A stretch of DNA of 64,000 nucleotides from Aliiroseovarius sp. M344 (lineage in GTDB: Bacteria > Pseudomonadota > Alphaproteobacteria > Rhodobacterales > Rhodobacteraceae): the NCBI RefSeq assembly GCF_025140835.1, contig NZ_CP081154.1, forward strand, positions 62,001 to 126,000. Reading direction: 5' to 3'. Made by a program: the position numbers and the translations under genes. Shown one piece after another: positions 10,024-17,665 of the stretch. Numbering within the stretch: position 1 is the first letter of the stretch; each line of letters opens with the position of its first letter. The notes below the pieces were generated by a model. That model saw nothing but the letters and a program-made list of their open reading frames with translations. It had not been told where the DNA came from and did no database searches.

Positions 10024-10851
10024 ATGGGTGTCATTTCAAAACGAAGCGAAGTCTGGGTGTTCATTGCGCTTATCATTGGCGCAAACGCAGTTTTCGTCGG
10101 TGCAATTGCAAGCGGTGTTTTGCCACGCAGCTTCTATGCTTCTGGACGATTTGCACTTCTGGCGATTCTGCTGTTTTCCGTCGTTTTTGCGTTACGCCGC
10201 TGGTCTGGCATCGCGCATCTTCTACGGCCTCTGCTGAAATTCAATGTTCCAATAAAATGGTATGTTTTGGCAGTCTGCTGGGCGCCGCTTCACTGCATGG
10301 TGTTACTGCTTTTCAAATTTTTGTTTTCAAATGCCGGCAGCGCAGAACTTGCCCTATCATTCTCGGTCATTGCGCGTCCTTCGATATTGAAGGTTATCAT
10401 AATCAGCTCGTTGATCGGCGAGATCGTCTGGATCAGCTACGCAGTGCGGCAACTTTCAGAGAGAACCACTTACTATATTAGCGGGTGCATTGTCGGGTTC
10501 TTCTGGACGCTCTGGTGGATGCCAATGGTGTTTTACAACATCGGTATTGTCCCCGATTTGCCGGTACTTGGCCTTTTGTTTCTGCAGACGGGAGTCGCAT
10601 TAATGTGTGCGTTTCTCTATGCGCACACACATAGTGCTGTGGTTATTCTGATGATGCAGGTATCCTTCAACAGCTCGATACTGGCTTTTCCAGTCATGCC
10701 CACCACAGGTGGGGTCGGAACCTATTGGATGTTTGCAATTCTCTATTTCTCAACGGCAACTTTGATGTTTGCTGTGTTTGGTCCAAAACCCTTGCTTGGT
10801 ACGGCGGCAAGAAAGCTTTCGTCGTCTTCGGTTAGAACACAGGGTGAATAG
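10024..10851 (+). CDS. Multi-pass membrane protein, degenerate CPBP (CAAX-protease/Abi-like) family
   Basis: A 275-residue protein that is hydrophobic almost throughout, with about eight predicted membrane segments. It starts at an ATG preceded by GGAGG at about 10011-10015. The middle contains GEIVWISYAVRQL, which lines up with the CPBP family motif GEExxWRGYLLP, and the C-terminal third contains HTHSAVVILMMQ where the family has its third metal-binding motif. The second glutamate and the arginine of motif 1 are missing, so metalloprotease activity is doubtful. In bacteriocin and natural-product clusters such proteins often act in self-immunity or maturation; here that is inference from position, 57 nt after the PPTase and 1 nt before a methyltransferase. 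Confidence 0.6.
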   Translation: MGVISKRSEVWVFIALIIGANAVFVGAIASGVLPRSFYASGRFALLAILLFSVVFALRRWSGIAHLLRPLLKFNVPIKWYVLAVCWAPLHCMVLLLFKFLFSNAGSAELALSFSVIARPSILKVIIISSLIGEIVWISYAVRQLSERTTYYISGCIVGFFWTLWWMPMVFYNIGIVPDLPVLGLLFLQTGVALMCAFLYAHTHSAVVILMMQVSFNSSILAFPVMPTTGGVGTYWMFAILYFSTATLMFAVFGPKPLLGTAARKLSSSSVRTQGE

Positions 10852-10852
10852 A

Positions 10853-11671
10853 GTGGATTTGAAGTCAGGCCTAAAAGTCTTGCTTGGACGCTGTGCAGAA
10901 GCTCTTTTCCCTTCTGCCGTGCGCGATCTAGAAGATGGCGCGAATCCAGACCACCGTTCGCGAACCAAGAAGCTGATACTTTTTGCGCGAATGAACCGCG
11001 CGAGAAAGTCTGGGAATTTAAGCCAAAGCGAAGACGCGCTACATCAGTATTGGCAAACAGACTTTGCCCATGATTTTTACGTCCGGTTTCAAGACCGGTT
11101 CGGAAAATGGTTCTATGGGGTGCACTATCCAGCGATCGAACGTCTTGTTCGATATGCCAACGAAACTGGTGCCACTCGGGTGGTCGAAATCGGTTGTGGG
11201 GATGGGCAGGCTCTGGACCATATCTCGCAAAAGATTACTGGCGCGCAGCAGTTTATCGGTATTGATATCAATCCCAGAATTGTTGAGGAAAACAAGCAGC
11301 GCTTCGCCTCGAATCCAAAACTGGAGTTTCTCTCAGGCAATGCAATTGACTGGATCCGAAATAACCTGATCTCCGAAACGCTGTTTTATTCATACGGTGG
11401 CGTATTGGAGTATTTCTCGGAAGAAAGCCTTGCAGAGCTTCTGACATTGCTCAATTCGCAGAAAGGTGTCGCTATCGCGCTTGTTGAGCCTGTCGACCCA
11501 GAGCATGATATGACACTGGTTCAAGACAGCCGTCTGTTCGGAGAGGAAAGCTCATTCTCTCATAACTATAGGTATTTGTTAGAAAGTTGCGGTTTTCAGA
11601 TTGCTTTTGAAGAGGAAGTATCTACCGGAAAAATTCGCTGGATCATGATGCTCGCCCATACCCAAGGCTGA
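10853..11671 (+). CDS. Class I SAM-dependent methyltransferase
   Basis: A 272-residue protein with the SAM-binding glycine motif VVEIGCGDGQ (around residue 105) followed by a FIGIDIN second strand acidic loop and a SGNAIDW third motif, the standard Rossmann order. I chose the GTG at 10853, one base after the previous stop and preceded by AGGGTGA; a longer reading from 10769 would overlap the membrane protein by 80 nt and begins with unlikely sequence. The substrate is unknown. As the last gene of the synthase-PPTase-membrane protein string it is a plausible tailoring enzyme (N- or O-methylation of the peptide), which is inference from context. Confidence 0.75.
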   Translation: MDLKSGLKVLLGRCAEALFPSAVRDLEDGANPDHRSRTKKLILFARMNRARKSGNLSQSEDALHQYWQTDFAHDFYVRFQDRFGKWFYGVHYPAIERLVRYANETGATRVVEIGCGDGQALDHISQKITGAQQFIGIDINPRIVEENKQRFASNPKLEFLSGNAIDWIRNNLISETLFYSYGGVLEYFSEESLAELLTLLNSQKGVAIALVEPVDPEHDMTLVQDSRLFGEESSFSHNYRYLLESCGFQIAFEEEVSTGKIRWIMMLAHTQG

Positions 11672-11713
11672 GTTAGTGTCGCATTGCTTCTAATAGCGTA
11701 AGCGTTGCGAGGA

Positions 11714-11749
11714 CAGAGGTGGTCCTGGATTTTCGACCAGTTTGCAGCC
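11714..11749 (+). repeat. Left copy of 36-bp perfect direct repeat
   Basis: These 36 bases recur exactly and in the same orientation at 22869-22904; flanking bases differ on both sides. The two copies bound the ~11 kb IS-rich island. The sequence weakly matches the outer end of the adjacent IS3 element (shared GAG, CC, GA, TTCG spacing), so it may be an IS terminus. In the right copy it is in frame with the ScpB-like gene. Confidence 0.85.
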
Positions 11750-11774
11750 TTGTTAAGATGGATCAGTGTTTCAT

Positions 11775-12620
11775 TTAGGCTGCTAATCTCATTGGTTCCG
11801 TTTTGCTGGCATAGGCTTCATTGGGGGTCAATATGCCGTGCGTCGAATGGGGACGTTCGGAGTTATAGTAGGTCAGCCATTTGCTGATGCCTGCCCGCAT
11901 TTCTGATCCCGTTTCAAAGGCGTTCAGATAGACGCATTCATACTTCAGTGACCGCCGCAGCCGCTCGACAAAGATGTTATCGAGGAACCGGCCCTTGCCA
12001 TCCATCGAGATACGCACACTGGATCGACGCAGTCGGTCGGTCCAGACAAACGACGTGAACTGGCTGCCCTGGTCGGTGTTCATAATCTCTGGTGGGCCGA
12101 ACTTGTGGATGGCCTCATTCAAGGCATCAACGCAAAACTCGGCTTCCAATGTGTTCGAGATACGCCACGCCAACACCTCGCGCGTGTGCCAGTCCATGAT
12201 GGCAACCAGATACAGGAAGCCGCGCCGCATCGGTAAATATGTGATGTCAGCGCACCAAACCTGATTGGGCCGATCCACACGCAGCCCGCGCAACAGGTAG
12301 GGGTAGATCTTATGCCCCTTCGCAGCTTTGCTCGTGTTCGGCTTTTGGTAGATCGGCATGAGGCCCATCAACCGCATCAGGCGTCTGATCCGCTTCTCAT
12401 TGACGAGGTGGTCGTCATTGCGCAGGTGCCATGTCATCTGGCGCACACCATAGAACGGCGTTTCCAGGAACTGCTTATCGATCAGGCGCATCAGATCAAG
12501 GTTCATTTGGCTCTCGCCTTTCGGCTCGTAGTAAAACGACGACCGTGAGATCGACAGCAACGCGCATTGCTTGCCAACCGAAAGACCTGGCAGGTTTGGC
12601 TCAATCATCTTGCGCCTCAC
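11775..12620 (-). CDS. IS3-family transposase OrfB (DDE integrase core)
   Basis: A 281-residue catalytic half of the IS3 transposase. The rve-type DDE triad is visible: Asp in VWCADITYLPM, Asp in IMNTDQGSQFTS and Glu in NIFVERLRRSLKYE. The C-terminus NSERPHSTHGILTPNEAY is typical. Start is the GTG at 12618-12620 coupled to orfA. Length and motifs indicate a complete, possibly active enzyme that acts with OrfA or as an OrfAB fusion on the element ends. Confidence 0.92.
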   Translation of the reverse strand: MRRKMIEPNLPGLSVGKQCALLSISRSSFYYEPKGESQMNLDLMRLIDKQFLETPFYGVRQMTWHLRNDDHLVNEKRIRRLMRLMGLMPIYQKPNTSKAAKGHKIYPYLLRGLRVDRPNQVWCADITYLPMRRGFLYLVAIMDWHTREVLAWRISNTLEAEFCVDALNEAIHKFGPPEIMNTDQGSQFTSFVWTDRLRRSSVRISMDGKGRFLDNIFVERLRRSLKYECVYLNAFETGSEMRAGISKWLTYYNSERPHSTHGILTPNEAYASKTEPMRLAA

Positions 12621-12910
12621 TTGCCGGTCCAGGGTTTGAGCTTTCTGGCCAAAAAATCGTTGGCGACGGCCAGCTCCCCGATCTTGGCATGGAGGTCTTT
12701 GACCTGCTCTTCGTCGACCTCCGGTGCTTTTCGACCTCCGCGCTCAAATACGCCAGACGCACCTTCAAGCAGCGCACGCTTCCATCGGTGGATCATAGTG
12801 GGATGCACCCCAAACCGACTGGCCAATTCGCTGACCGTCTCCTCGCCCTTCAGCGCCTCTAACGCAACCTTGGCCTTAAACTCGGGGTGATGTTGCTTCC
12901 GTTTCGACAT
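12617..12910 (-). CDS. IS3-family transposase OrfA (helix-turn-helix)
   Basis: A 97-residue protein of normal OrfA length. It opens with MSKRKQHHPEFKAKVALEAL, the usual start of the DNA-binding helix-turn-helix half of IS3 transposases, and continues with a leucine-zipper-like helix toward the C-terminus. Its stop overlaps the GTG start of orfB as GTGA on the minus strand. Near the 3' end there is a run of six T/A bases, the kind of slippery stretch at which IS3 elements make the OrfAB fusion by frameshifting. Intact by inspection. Confidence 0.9.
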   Translation of the reverse strand: MSKRKQHHPEFKAKVALEALKGEETVSELASRFGVHPTMIHRWKRALLEGASGVFERGGRKAPEVDEEQVKDLHAKIGELAVANDFLARKLKPWTGK

Positions 12911-12989
12911 TCCTGATCTCCTTCGTGTTGAAGATCAGCAGACAACAAATTGCAGCTTAAGTCAGTGTCCGAATTTCGGGGGGTAGCTC

Positions 12990-13044
12990 AGACAACAAAA
13001 CACCCAGCCAAGCGCGTCGAGCGCTTGAGCAATTTGAGGGCTCC
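12990..13044 (+). pseudogene. Remnant of a second IS3-family (IS407/IS51-type) orfB 3' end
   Basis: This 55-bp stretch matches 14150-14204 inside the neighbouring orfB closely; 24 bases (GCGCTTGAGCAATTTGAGGG plus four) are identical, corresponding to peptide ALEQFEGS. It sits outside the terminal repeat of the next element, so it is the leftover of another copy cut on both sides. Confidence 0.7.
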
Positions 13045-13111
13045 TGACCTGCCCCCCGAAACTTCCCTCAATTTAATGTAGAGTTTGCTCAACCTTCGAA
13101 GGAGCAAACGA

Positions 13112-13375
13112 ATGCGACAGAGCCGTTTTACCGAGGCCCAGATTATTGGGATGATCAAAGAGCAAGAAGCTGGGATGCCTACAGCTGAGGTGTGCCGCAG
13201 GCATGGCTTGAGCTCGGCATCGTTCTACAAGTTCAAAGCCAAATACGGAGGCATGAACGTGTCCGACACACATCGCCTCAAATCGCTGGAAGATGAGAAT
13301 TCAAAGCTGAAACGTCTGCTGGCCGATACCATGCTCGCCAATGTTGTCCTGAAGGATTTACTGGGAAAGAACTGA
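13112..13375 (+). CDS. IS3-family transposase OrfA
   Basis: An 87-residue protein starting at an ATG preceded by [24 protein letters not shown] and [20 protein letters not shown] form the helix-turn-helix typical of IS407/IS51-group OrfA, followed by a basic-leucine zipper ([17 protein letters not shown]). The reading frame ends at GGAAAGAACTGA, and the orfB frame is open across this point (E-L-T-T-P-N-V), so an OrfAB fusion by minus-one frameshifting is expected from family knowledge. Confidence 0.92.
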   Translation: MRQSRFTEAQIIGMIKEQEAGMPTAEVCRRHGLSSASFYKFKAKYGGMNVSDTHRLKSLEDENSKLKRLLADTMLANVVLKDLLGKN

Positions 13376-13386
13376 CGACACCGAAT

Positions 13387-14271
13387 GTGCGAAGGGCTGC
13401 TGCACGCAAAGCGATGCGGGATCATGATATCTCGCAACGTCGTGCGCGCAGTCTTGTCGGTGTCGATCCTAAGACTGTCCGGCGTGATCGGCCGCCGGAC
13501 AATCCAGAAGTTCGCGAAGAGATGAAGGCGATTGCCGCTGTGCGGCGTCGGTTCGGTTATCGCCGGATTGGTGTTCTGTTGGAACGGAAGGGAATGATAA
13601 TGAACCACAAGAAGTTGTATCGTATCTACACCGAGGAAAAGCTGGGCGTCAGGCGGCGCAGGGGCCGTAAACGAGCGCGTGGATCACGAACACCGATGCC
13701 TGTGGCTTTGCGCCCAGGCGAGCGCTGGTCGTTGGATTTTGTGTCTGACACGTTTGGCGCATCACGCAAGTTCCGCATGTTGGCTGTGAACGACGACTGC
13801 TGCCGTGAGAACCTGTGCTTGATGGCTGATACCAGTATCTCTGGTGCGCGTGTTGCCCGGGAGTTAGATGCGCTTGTCCGTGTCTACGGCAAGCCATCCT
13901 GCATCGTCAGTGATAACGGCACAGAGTTCACAAGTCGTGCGATCTTGAAATGGGCTGGGGATAACAAAGTTGATTGGCATTACATCGATCCGGGCAAACC
14001 ACAGCAAAACGCCTTCATCGAAAGCTTCAATGGCAGTCTGCGAGACGAGCTGTTGAATGAGGAGATCTTCGATACGTTAGATGACGCCCGCCGCAAACTG
14101 GCGCTCTGGCGATACGACTACAACCAAGTCAGACCTCACTCATCGCTTGGGAACCAAACACCCGCAGAAGCGCGCCGTGCGCTTGAGCAATTTGAGGGCT
14201 CCGCGCACGACGCACTTGCCCAAACTGACGACGAAGAATATGAAAACCAGACCCGCAGACTCTCGTTATGA
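13387..14271 (+). CDS. IS3-family transposase OrfB
   Basis: A 294-residue DDE transposase core. Triad: Asp in [11 protein letters not shown], Asp in [12 protein letters not shown], Glu in [19 protein letters not shown]. The end [20 protein letters not shown] is characteristic. The GTG at 13387 is the first start codon in frame, but the frame extends back into the end of orfA, so the native product is probably the frameshift fusion. The stop lies one base before the right terminal repeat. Looks intact. Confidence 0.93.
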   Translation: MRRAAARKAMRDHDISQRRARSLVGVDPKTVRRDRPPDNPEVREEMKAIAAVRRRFGYRRIGVLLERKGMIMNHKKLYRIYTEEKLGVRRRRGRKRARGSRTPMPVALRPGERWSLDFVSDTFGASRKFRMLAVNDDCCRENLCLMADTSISGARVARELDALVRVYGKPSCIVSDNGTEFTSRAILKWAGDNKVDWHYIDPGKPQQNAFIESFNGSLRDELLNEEIFDTLDDARRKLALWRYDYNQVRPHSSLGNQTPAEARRALEQFEGSAHDALAQTDDEEYENQTRRLSL

Positions 14272-14375
14272 ATGAGGGAGCCTCGGGGAGCGGGTCACAA
14301 GGGATAAGACCAACCTAAATCCAACTGTTTTCTGTGCGAACGCACGCCAGAATTAGTTCAGTGAGCTATTCCAGA

Positions 14376-15560
14376 TTAGACATAATCAGAAGTTCCCAAA
14401 CTTTGGATATGCTTGCTTAACTGGGATGCAATATGCCTAATCTCGGTATCTCCAAGGTTTTGATGCACTGGAAGCGATAAAACACTTTCTTTCAGAAGCC
14501 GTGCGTCCTCGTAATCCACCCAGTCTAAGTGCTGATTATATCCCGACCACCACGAGGTTGCGGGGATCCCATCTGCGGCAAGGGCAGCGGCCAGAGCATC
14601 GCGATGCTGAACCAAAATGGGTATACTTAGTGGACAATCTTGATCATCCAGACTTGGAAAAAGAGGCGAAGCTCCCTGAATACCTGACAACACATCCAGA
14701 TATAACTGATAGTTTTCTCTACGTGTATTAATAATCTCCGAGACATTAAAAGAACGTAGCGGCAGCGACGCGAACCGACTAATCCGAGCATCTAAAAACC
14801 GTTGATCGAAATAGTAATGGGGTGGCATGTCTGGGCGTTCGACGATCTCCTGTTTGCCCGGCATGTGATCAGTCGCATTGCTTGGTCTAAGGCGTGCCAA
14901 AAGATTGGTGGCGTTGTCTTGGCCCAAAAGAAAGTAAAACACACCGCGCAGCAGGTTCTTCATAATAAAGCTTGCCGGAGGAGGTCGGACAAACTGGGTG
15001 TCACCATTAATGTCTTCGTTGTTGACCACCAACGCGCCGCCAGCCATCACAGGAAAGAATTTGTAGAAACAAAATACTGAAATGTCCCCCAGCCGCCCTG
15101 CCACTGGTTTGTCTCCGCTAAGCAAACTAAGCGCACAATCTTCAATCAGAAATAACCCATGCCGGTCGCACAGTTCTCGAATTTCGGTACCGTTTGGGTG
15201 CTGAAATCCAAAATACTGAATCAAATAGATCGCACGTGTTTCGGGCGAAATACGCTTTTCAAGCTCATCCAGATGAATACGAGCTTGGCGATCAACAGGA
15301 TAAAGAGTGACCTTCAGCCCGGCATGGCGCAATGGATCCGCCTCAGATCCACAATTATAATCTGGAACCAGGATTTCATCACCCGGTCCAAGTTGCAGCG
15401 TATCGCAGGCTTTCCTGATCGCCACTCTAGTATTTAAGCTGTAGCTAACCCGGCGATCCGCAAATAACCCAAGAACGCCATCGGTAGAGTCACGAGTATA
15501 AAAACTCTTCAAGGTCATGGGCGGGTCGCCACAATTTGGGGCTGATGAAGAATGCGGCAT
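14376..15560 (-). CDS. DegT/DnrJ/EryC1/StrS-type PLP aminotransferase
   Basis: A 394-residue protein of normal length for sugar or secondary-metabolite aminotransferases. Visible family features: PGDEILVPDYNCGSEADPL and YPVDRQARIHLDELEKRI in the N-terminal half, LIEDCALSLLSG with the PLP-ring aspartate, and FCFYKFFPVMAGGALVV carrying the likely Schiff-base lysine. I chose the ATG at 15560 rather than an upstream TTG at 15650. The base composition is clearly AT-richer than the glycan region further right. It lies downstream of a GNAT-like gene on the same strand. A close but truncated paralogue lies at 21109-21576. The substrate (nucleotide sugar or a synthase-derived keto compound) cannot be told from sequence. 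Confidence 0.8.
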   Translation of the reverse strand: MPHSSSAPNCGDPPMTLKSFYTRDSTDGVLGLFADRRVSYSLNTRVAIRKACDTLQLGPGDEILVPDYNCGSEADPLRHAGLKVTLYPVDRQARIHLDELEKRISPETRAIYLIQYFGFQHPNGTEIRELCDRHGLFLIEDCALSLLSGDKPVAGRLGDISVFCFYKFFPVMAGGALVVNNEDINGDTQFVRPPPASFIMKNLLRGVFYFLLGQDNATNLLARLRPSNATDHMPGKQEIVERPDMPPHYYFDQRFLDARISRFASLPLRSFNVSEIINTRRENYQLYLDVLSGIQGASPLFPSLDDQDCPLSIPILVQHRDALAAALAADGIPATSWWSGYNQHLDWVDYEDARLLKESVLSLPVHQNLGDTEIRHIASQLSKHIQSLGTSDYV

Positions 15561-15692
15561 TAAGAGGTCCCTACTGGATAATTTTTGCCGGATGCCAAGC
15601 ACACCGGTTAGTAAACAAAGGAAAGGGAGATCAACCCTTATCGTTAACAAATATTAATGCCAACTTCTTACCTGTACAAAACTTCACCAAAC

Positions 15693-16328
15693 TTAAATGG
15701 GTGTCCAACGGCTTTTTCCCGTTAGTTTATTGTCTATCCGATGACCTATCAACTTGAACCCTAACTTCTGAATATTGTAAAATGATGGAAGGTTATAGTC
15801 TCGGCAATTGGTAAAGAAGCTTTCCACACCGTCCTTGGCTCGGTCATGCATAAGCATAAGCCAAAATCTTTGATGTAACCGTTGGCCGCGAAATTCTGGT
15901 ATAACGATGAGATGCCACAACAATTCAGTCTTGTCAGGTAATTTAATAAAGAAGTCTTGGCTGTTCTCTGCATTCCGCATCCAGCCGATACACACTACAC
16001 GTCCTTCTATTTCCCCCACGCAAAGGCGCCAGCCTTTGTCAAACCAGCTTAGATCTCCCCACTCGACGGTTTCGTCCAATTGCATGATTTGCTTCTGAAG
16101 CCGTTGGGGAAATGCGTCCCACTTAGTCCCATGTGTAAGGATTGATCCATCTGTCAGCGAAGGAAGCTCGCGAAGGGCGTCTGCGCCAAGCTTGAATGCC
16201 ATGTGTTTCTTTCGAACAGTTGAATCCAACAAAACAAGAACCGCCTGCCTCACGAACTGACGCAAACCTCGCTTCCAACTGCTGCGCAAAAGAATAACTT
16301 TATGCTTTTGATTGAACGATTTGAACAT
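15693..16328 (-). CDS. GNAT-like N-acetyltransferase
   Basis: A 211-residue protein whose C-terminal half shows the acetyl-CoA binding segment LIVIPEFRGQRLHQRFW (the R/QxxGxG/A loop in degenerate form) followed by LPSFYNIQKLGFKLIGH, the usual N-x-x-A-x-x-x-Y-x-x-x-G-F end of GNAT folds. The N-terminal ~80 residues are basic and unfamiliar. It sits 132 nt upstream of the DegT-type aminotransferase in the same direction; amination followed by N-acylation of one substrate would be a natural pairing, but that is inference. AT-rich like its neighbour. Confidence 0.6.
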   Translation of the reverse strand: MFKSFNQKHKVILLRSSWKRGLRQFVRQAVLVLLDSTVRKKHMAFKLGADALRELPSLTDGSILTHGTKWDAFPQRLQKQIMQLDETVEWGDLSWFDKGWRLCVGEIEGRVVCIGWMRNAENSQDFFIKLPDKTELLWHLIVIPEFRGQRLHQRFWLMLMHDRAKDGVESFFTNCRDYNLPSFYNIQKLGFKLIGHRIDNKLTGKSRWTPI

Positions 16329-16417
16329 TTCGAGGTTTTCCAGTTAGAGAGACATACAAAGAGATTCAAAATAATTTGGGGCCTGGCGTGCCCCCATCGG
16401 GTGGTCCGGTTTAAATG

Positions 16418-16870
16418 TTAGTGCATCGTTGGCCTCAGGTCTATCGGGACGATGCTTTCCGGCGCTGGCGGCCGATATCCTAATGCGCTGTGCGGCCTGA
16501 CCGTGTTGTAGTGGATGCGCCATTGCTCGATCAGGATTTGGGCTTCCTTCAAGCTGTAGAAGATTTCACCATTTAACAACTCGTCGCGGAACCTGGCGTT
16601 GAAGCTTTCGCAGTAGCCGTTTTCCCAGGGTGAACCCGGTTCGATATAAGCGGTCTTGGCACCAACCGCTGCGATCCAGTCCCGTACCTTCTGAGCGATA
16701 AATTCCGGGCCATTGTCGGATCTTATGTATTCTGGTGGGCCACGCAGGATGAACAGATCGGTCAACGCGTCCGGCACATCGGTTGAGTTAAGCTTGCGAT
16801 CGACGCGGATCATCAGTGCCTCCCTAGTGTATTCGTCGATGATGTTCAGCGTCCGATAGACCCGGCCATC
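16418..16870 (-). pseudogene. IS3-family orfB, C-terminal fragment
   Basis: About 150 codons of an IS3-type transposase from [14 protein letters not shown] to the end PIDLRPTMH. The second catalytic Asp (IRSDNGPEF) and the Glu (NGYCESFNARFRDEL) are kept, but the N-terminal half with the first Asp is gone, replaced at about 16868-16870 by a piece of IS66 transposase on the other strand. A likely terminal end of the element lies at 16384-16412 (GCGTGCCCCCATCGGGTGG). Non-functional. Confidence 0.88.
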
Positions 16871-17176
16871 CGCTACGCCCTGAAGCGCATGCCACAGGCC
16901 CGCGCCTATCTCAGCGACGGGCGGCTGGAGCTCGACAACAACATCTGTGAGCGCAGCATTCGTCCCATCGCCCTTGGCCGCAAAAACTATCTGTTCATGG
17001 GCTCCATCGGGGGCGGCAAAGCCGCTGCCATCGCCTACACCCTCATTGAGACCGCCGAGATGAATAAGGTCGATCCTGAAGCATGGCTCACATGGATGCT
17101 TGAGCGCCTGCCGGATCACAAGATCAATCGCATCGATGAACTCATGCCGTGGGCATGGGAAGAGGGGCAACTTTGA
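16868..17176 (+). pseudogene. IS66-family transposase (TnpC) C-terminal fragment
   Basis: An open frame of 102 codons beginning [15 protein letters not shown] at the junction with the IS3 fragment. It contains [32 protein letters not shown] and [12 protein letters not shown], which are the conserved C-terminal blocks of IS66 transposases, including the glutamate that ends the DDE triad. The full protein is around 500 residues, so four fifths are missing. No IS66 tnpA/tnpB partners are present. Confidence 0.88.
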
Positions 17177-17500
17177 CTGCACTTAGAACACTCTTGTACC
17201 GTCTTAACCGGATCATACTCGGCCCAACTCGAACTGAGATTGCGATATCCCGCAGGAAGCCGGCAATTTTTGAATCCGACAATCTCCCAGAGTTTTACAG
17301 AAAAGTGCAGTCCGAGTTTGATATAGAATTTGAAGTTCGTGAAGTCAGACACGTGGACCACCTCTCTGATCCGGCTGGGGGCGGAATCGTATCATAAGGC
17401 ATTCCCGACCTTCGCTGTGCGCTGCTTGAACTGATAAGATGCGGGACAATCCCGCCGTCGGTGCTTCAAACGCGAATGGCTGCTGTGTGTGTTTCGCGCC
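17177..17500. other. Intergenic stretch without a recognisable gene
   Basis: Between the IS66 fragment and the IS21 element. A short open frame runs on the plus strand to 17397, but its peptide matches no family I recognise and it is in frame with no start signal; it may be the tail of a destroyed gene. The last six bases, CGCGCC, are repeated just after the IS21 element. Confidence 0.5.
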
Positions 17501-17665
17501 TGCGTATTCCGGGGTGATCCGCCCACCTATTCCGATTTGATGCGCCCACCCGTTCCGATTTTATCCGCCCACCGATTCCGGGGTATTCGCCCACCCCTGT
17601 GACGTGCTGCTGCGAGGCAATCTGTAACCGGCTACCCTTCGTCTTTTTGGCATGAAGGAAGCCCG

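Larger units (their letters stand above)
11714..12988 (-). mobile_element. IS3-family (IS3 subgroup) insertion sequence
   Basis: Carries orfA and orfB on the minus strand. The end upstream of orfA, read inward from 12988, begins TGAGCTACCCCCCGAAATTC and continues into GGACACTGAC, a typical IS3-subgroup terminal repeat. The opposite end is less clear: either near 11759 (TGGATCAGTG) or at the 36-bp repeat at 11714, which fits the other end imperfectly. No convincing target duplication is seen. The element abuts a fragment of another IS3-type element on its right, so nested insertion or recombination has occurred. Confidence 0.75.
13045..14297 (+). mobile_element. IS3-family (IS407/IS51-type) insertion sequence, complete
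   Basis: Bounded by clear imperfect inverted repeats: the left end 13045-13070 begins TGACCTGCCCCCCGAAAC and the right end (reverse complement of 14273-14297) begins TGACCCGCTCCCCGAGGC; both finish with CCCTCA. Contains orfA and orfB in the usual order. Total 1253 bp, normal for the group. No convincing short target duplication at the edges, consistent with insertion beside a related remnant. Confidence 0.88.

Noticed and set aside
10769..10852. Longer start for the methyltransferase
   Set aside because: Would overlap the membrane protein and begins with a peptide antagonistic to the fold; GTG at 10853 has a ribosome site.
16871..17182. N-terminal extension of the minus-strand IS3 frame
   Set aside because: It is antisense to the conserved IS66 TnpC end, so only 16418-16870 is real IS3 coding.
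17501..17610. Regular short repeats considered as a CRISPR array
   Set aside because: The units are the multiple terminal repeats of the IS21 element, mirrored at the other end, without unique spacers of even length.
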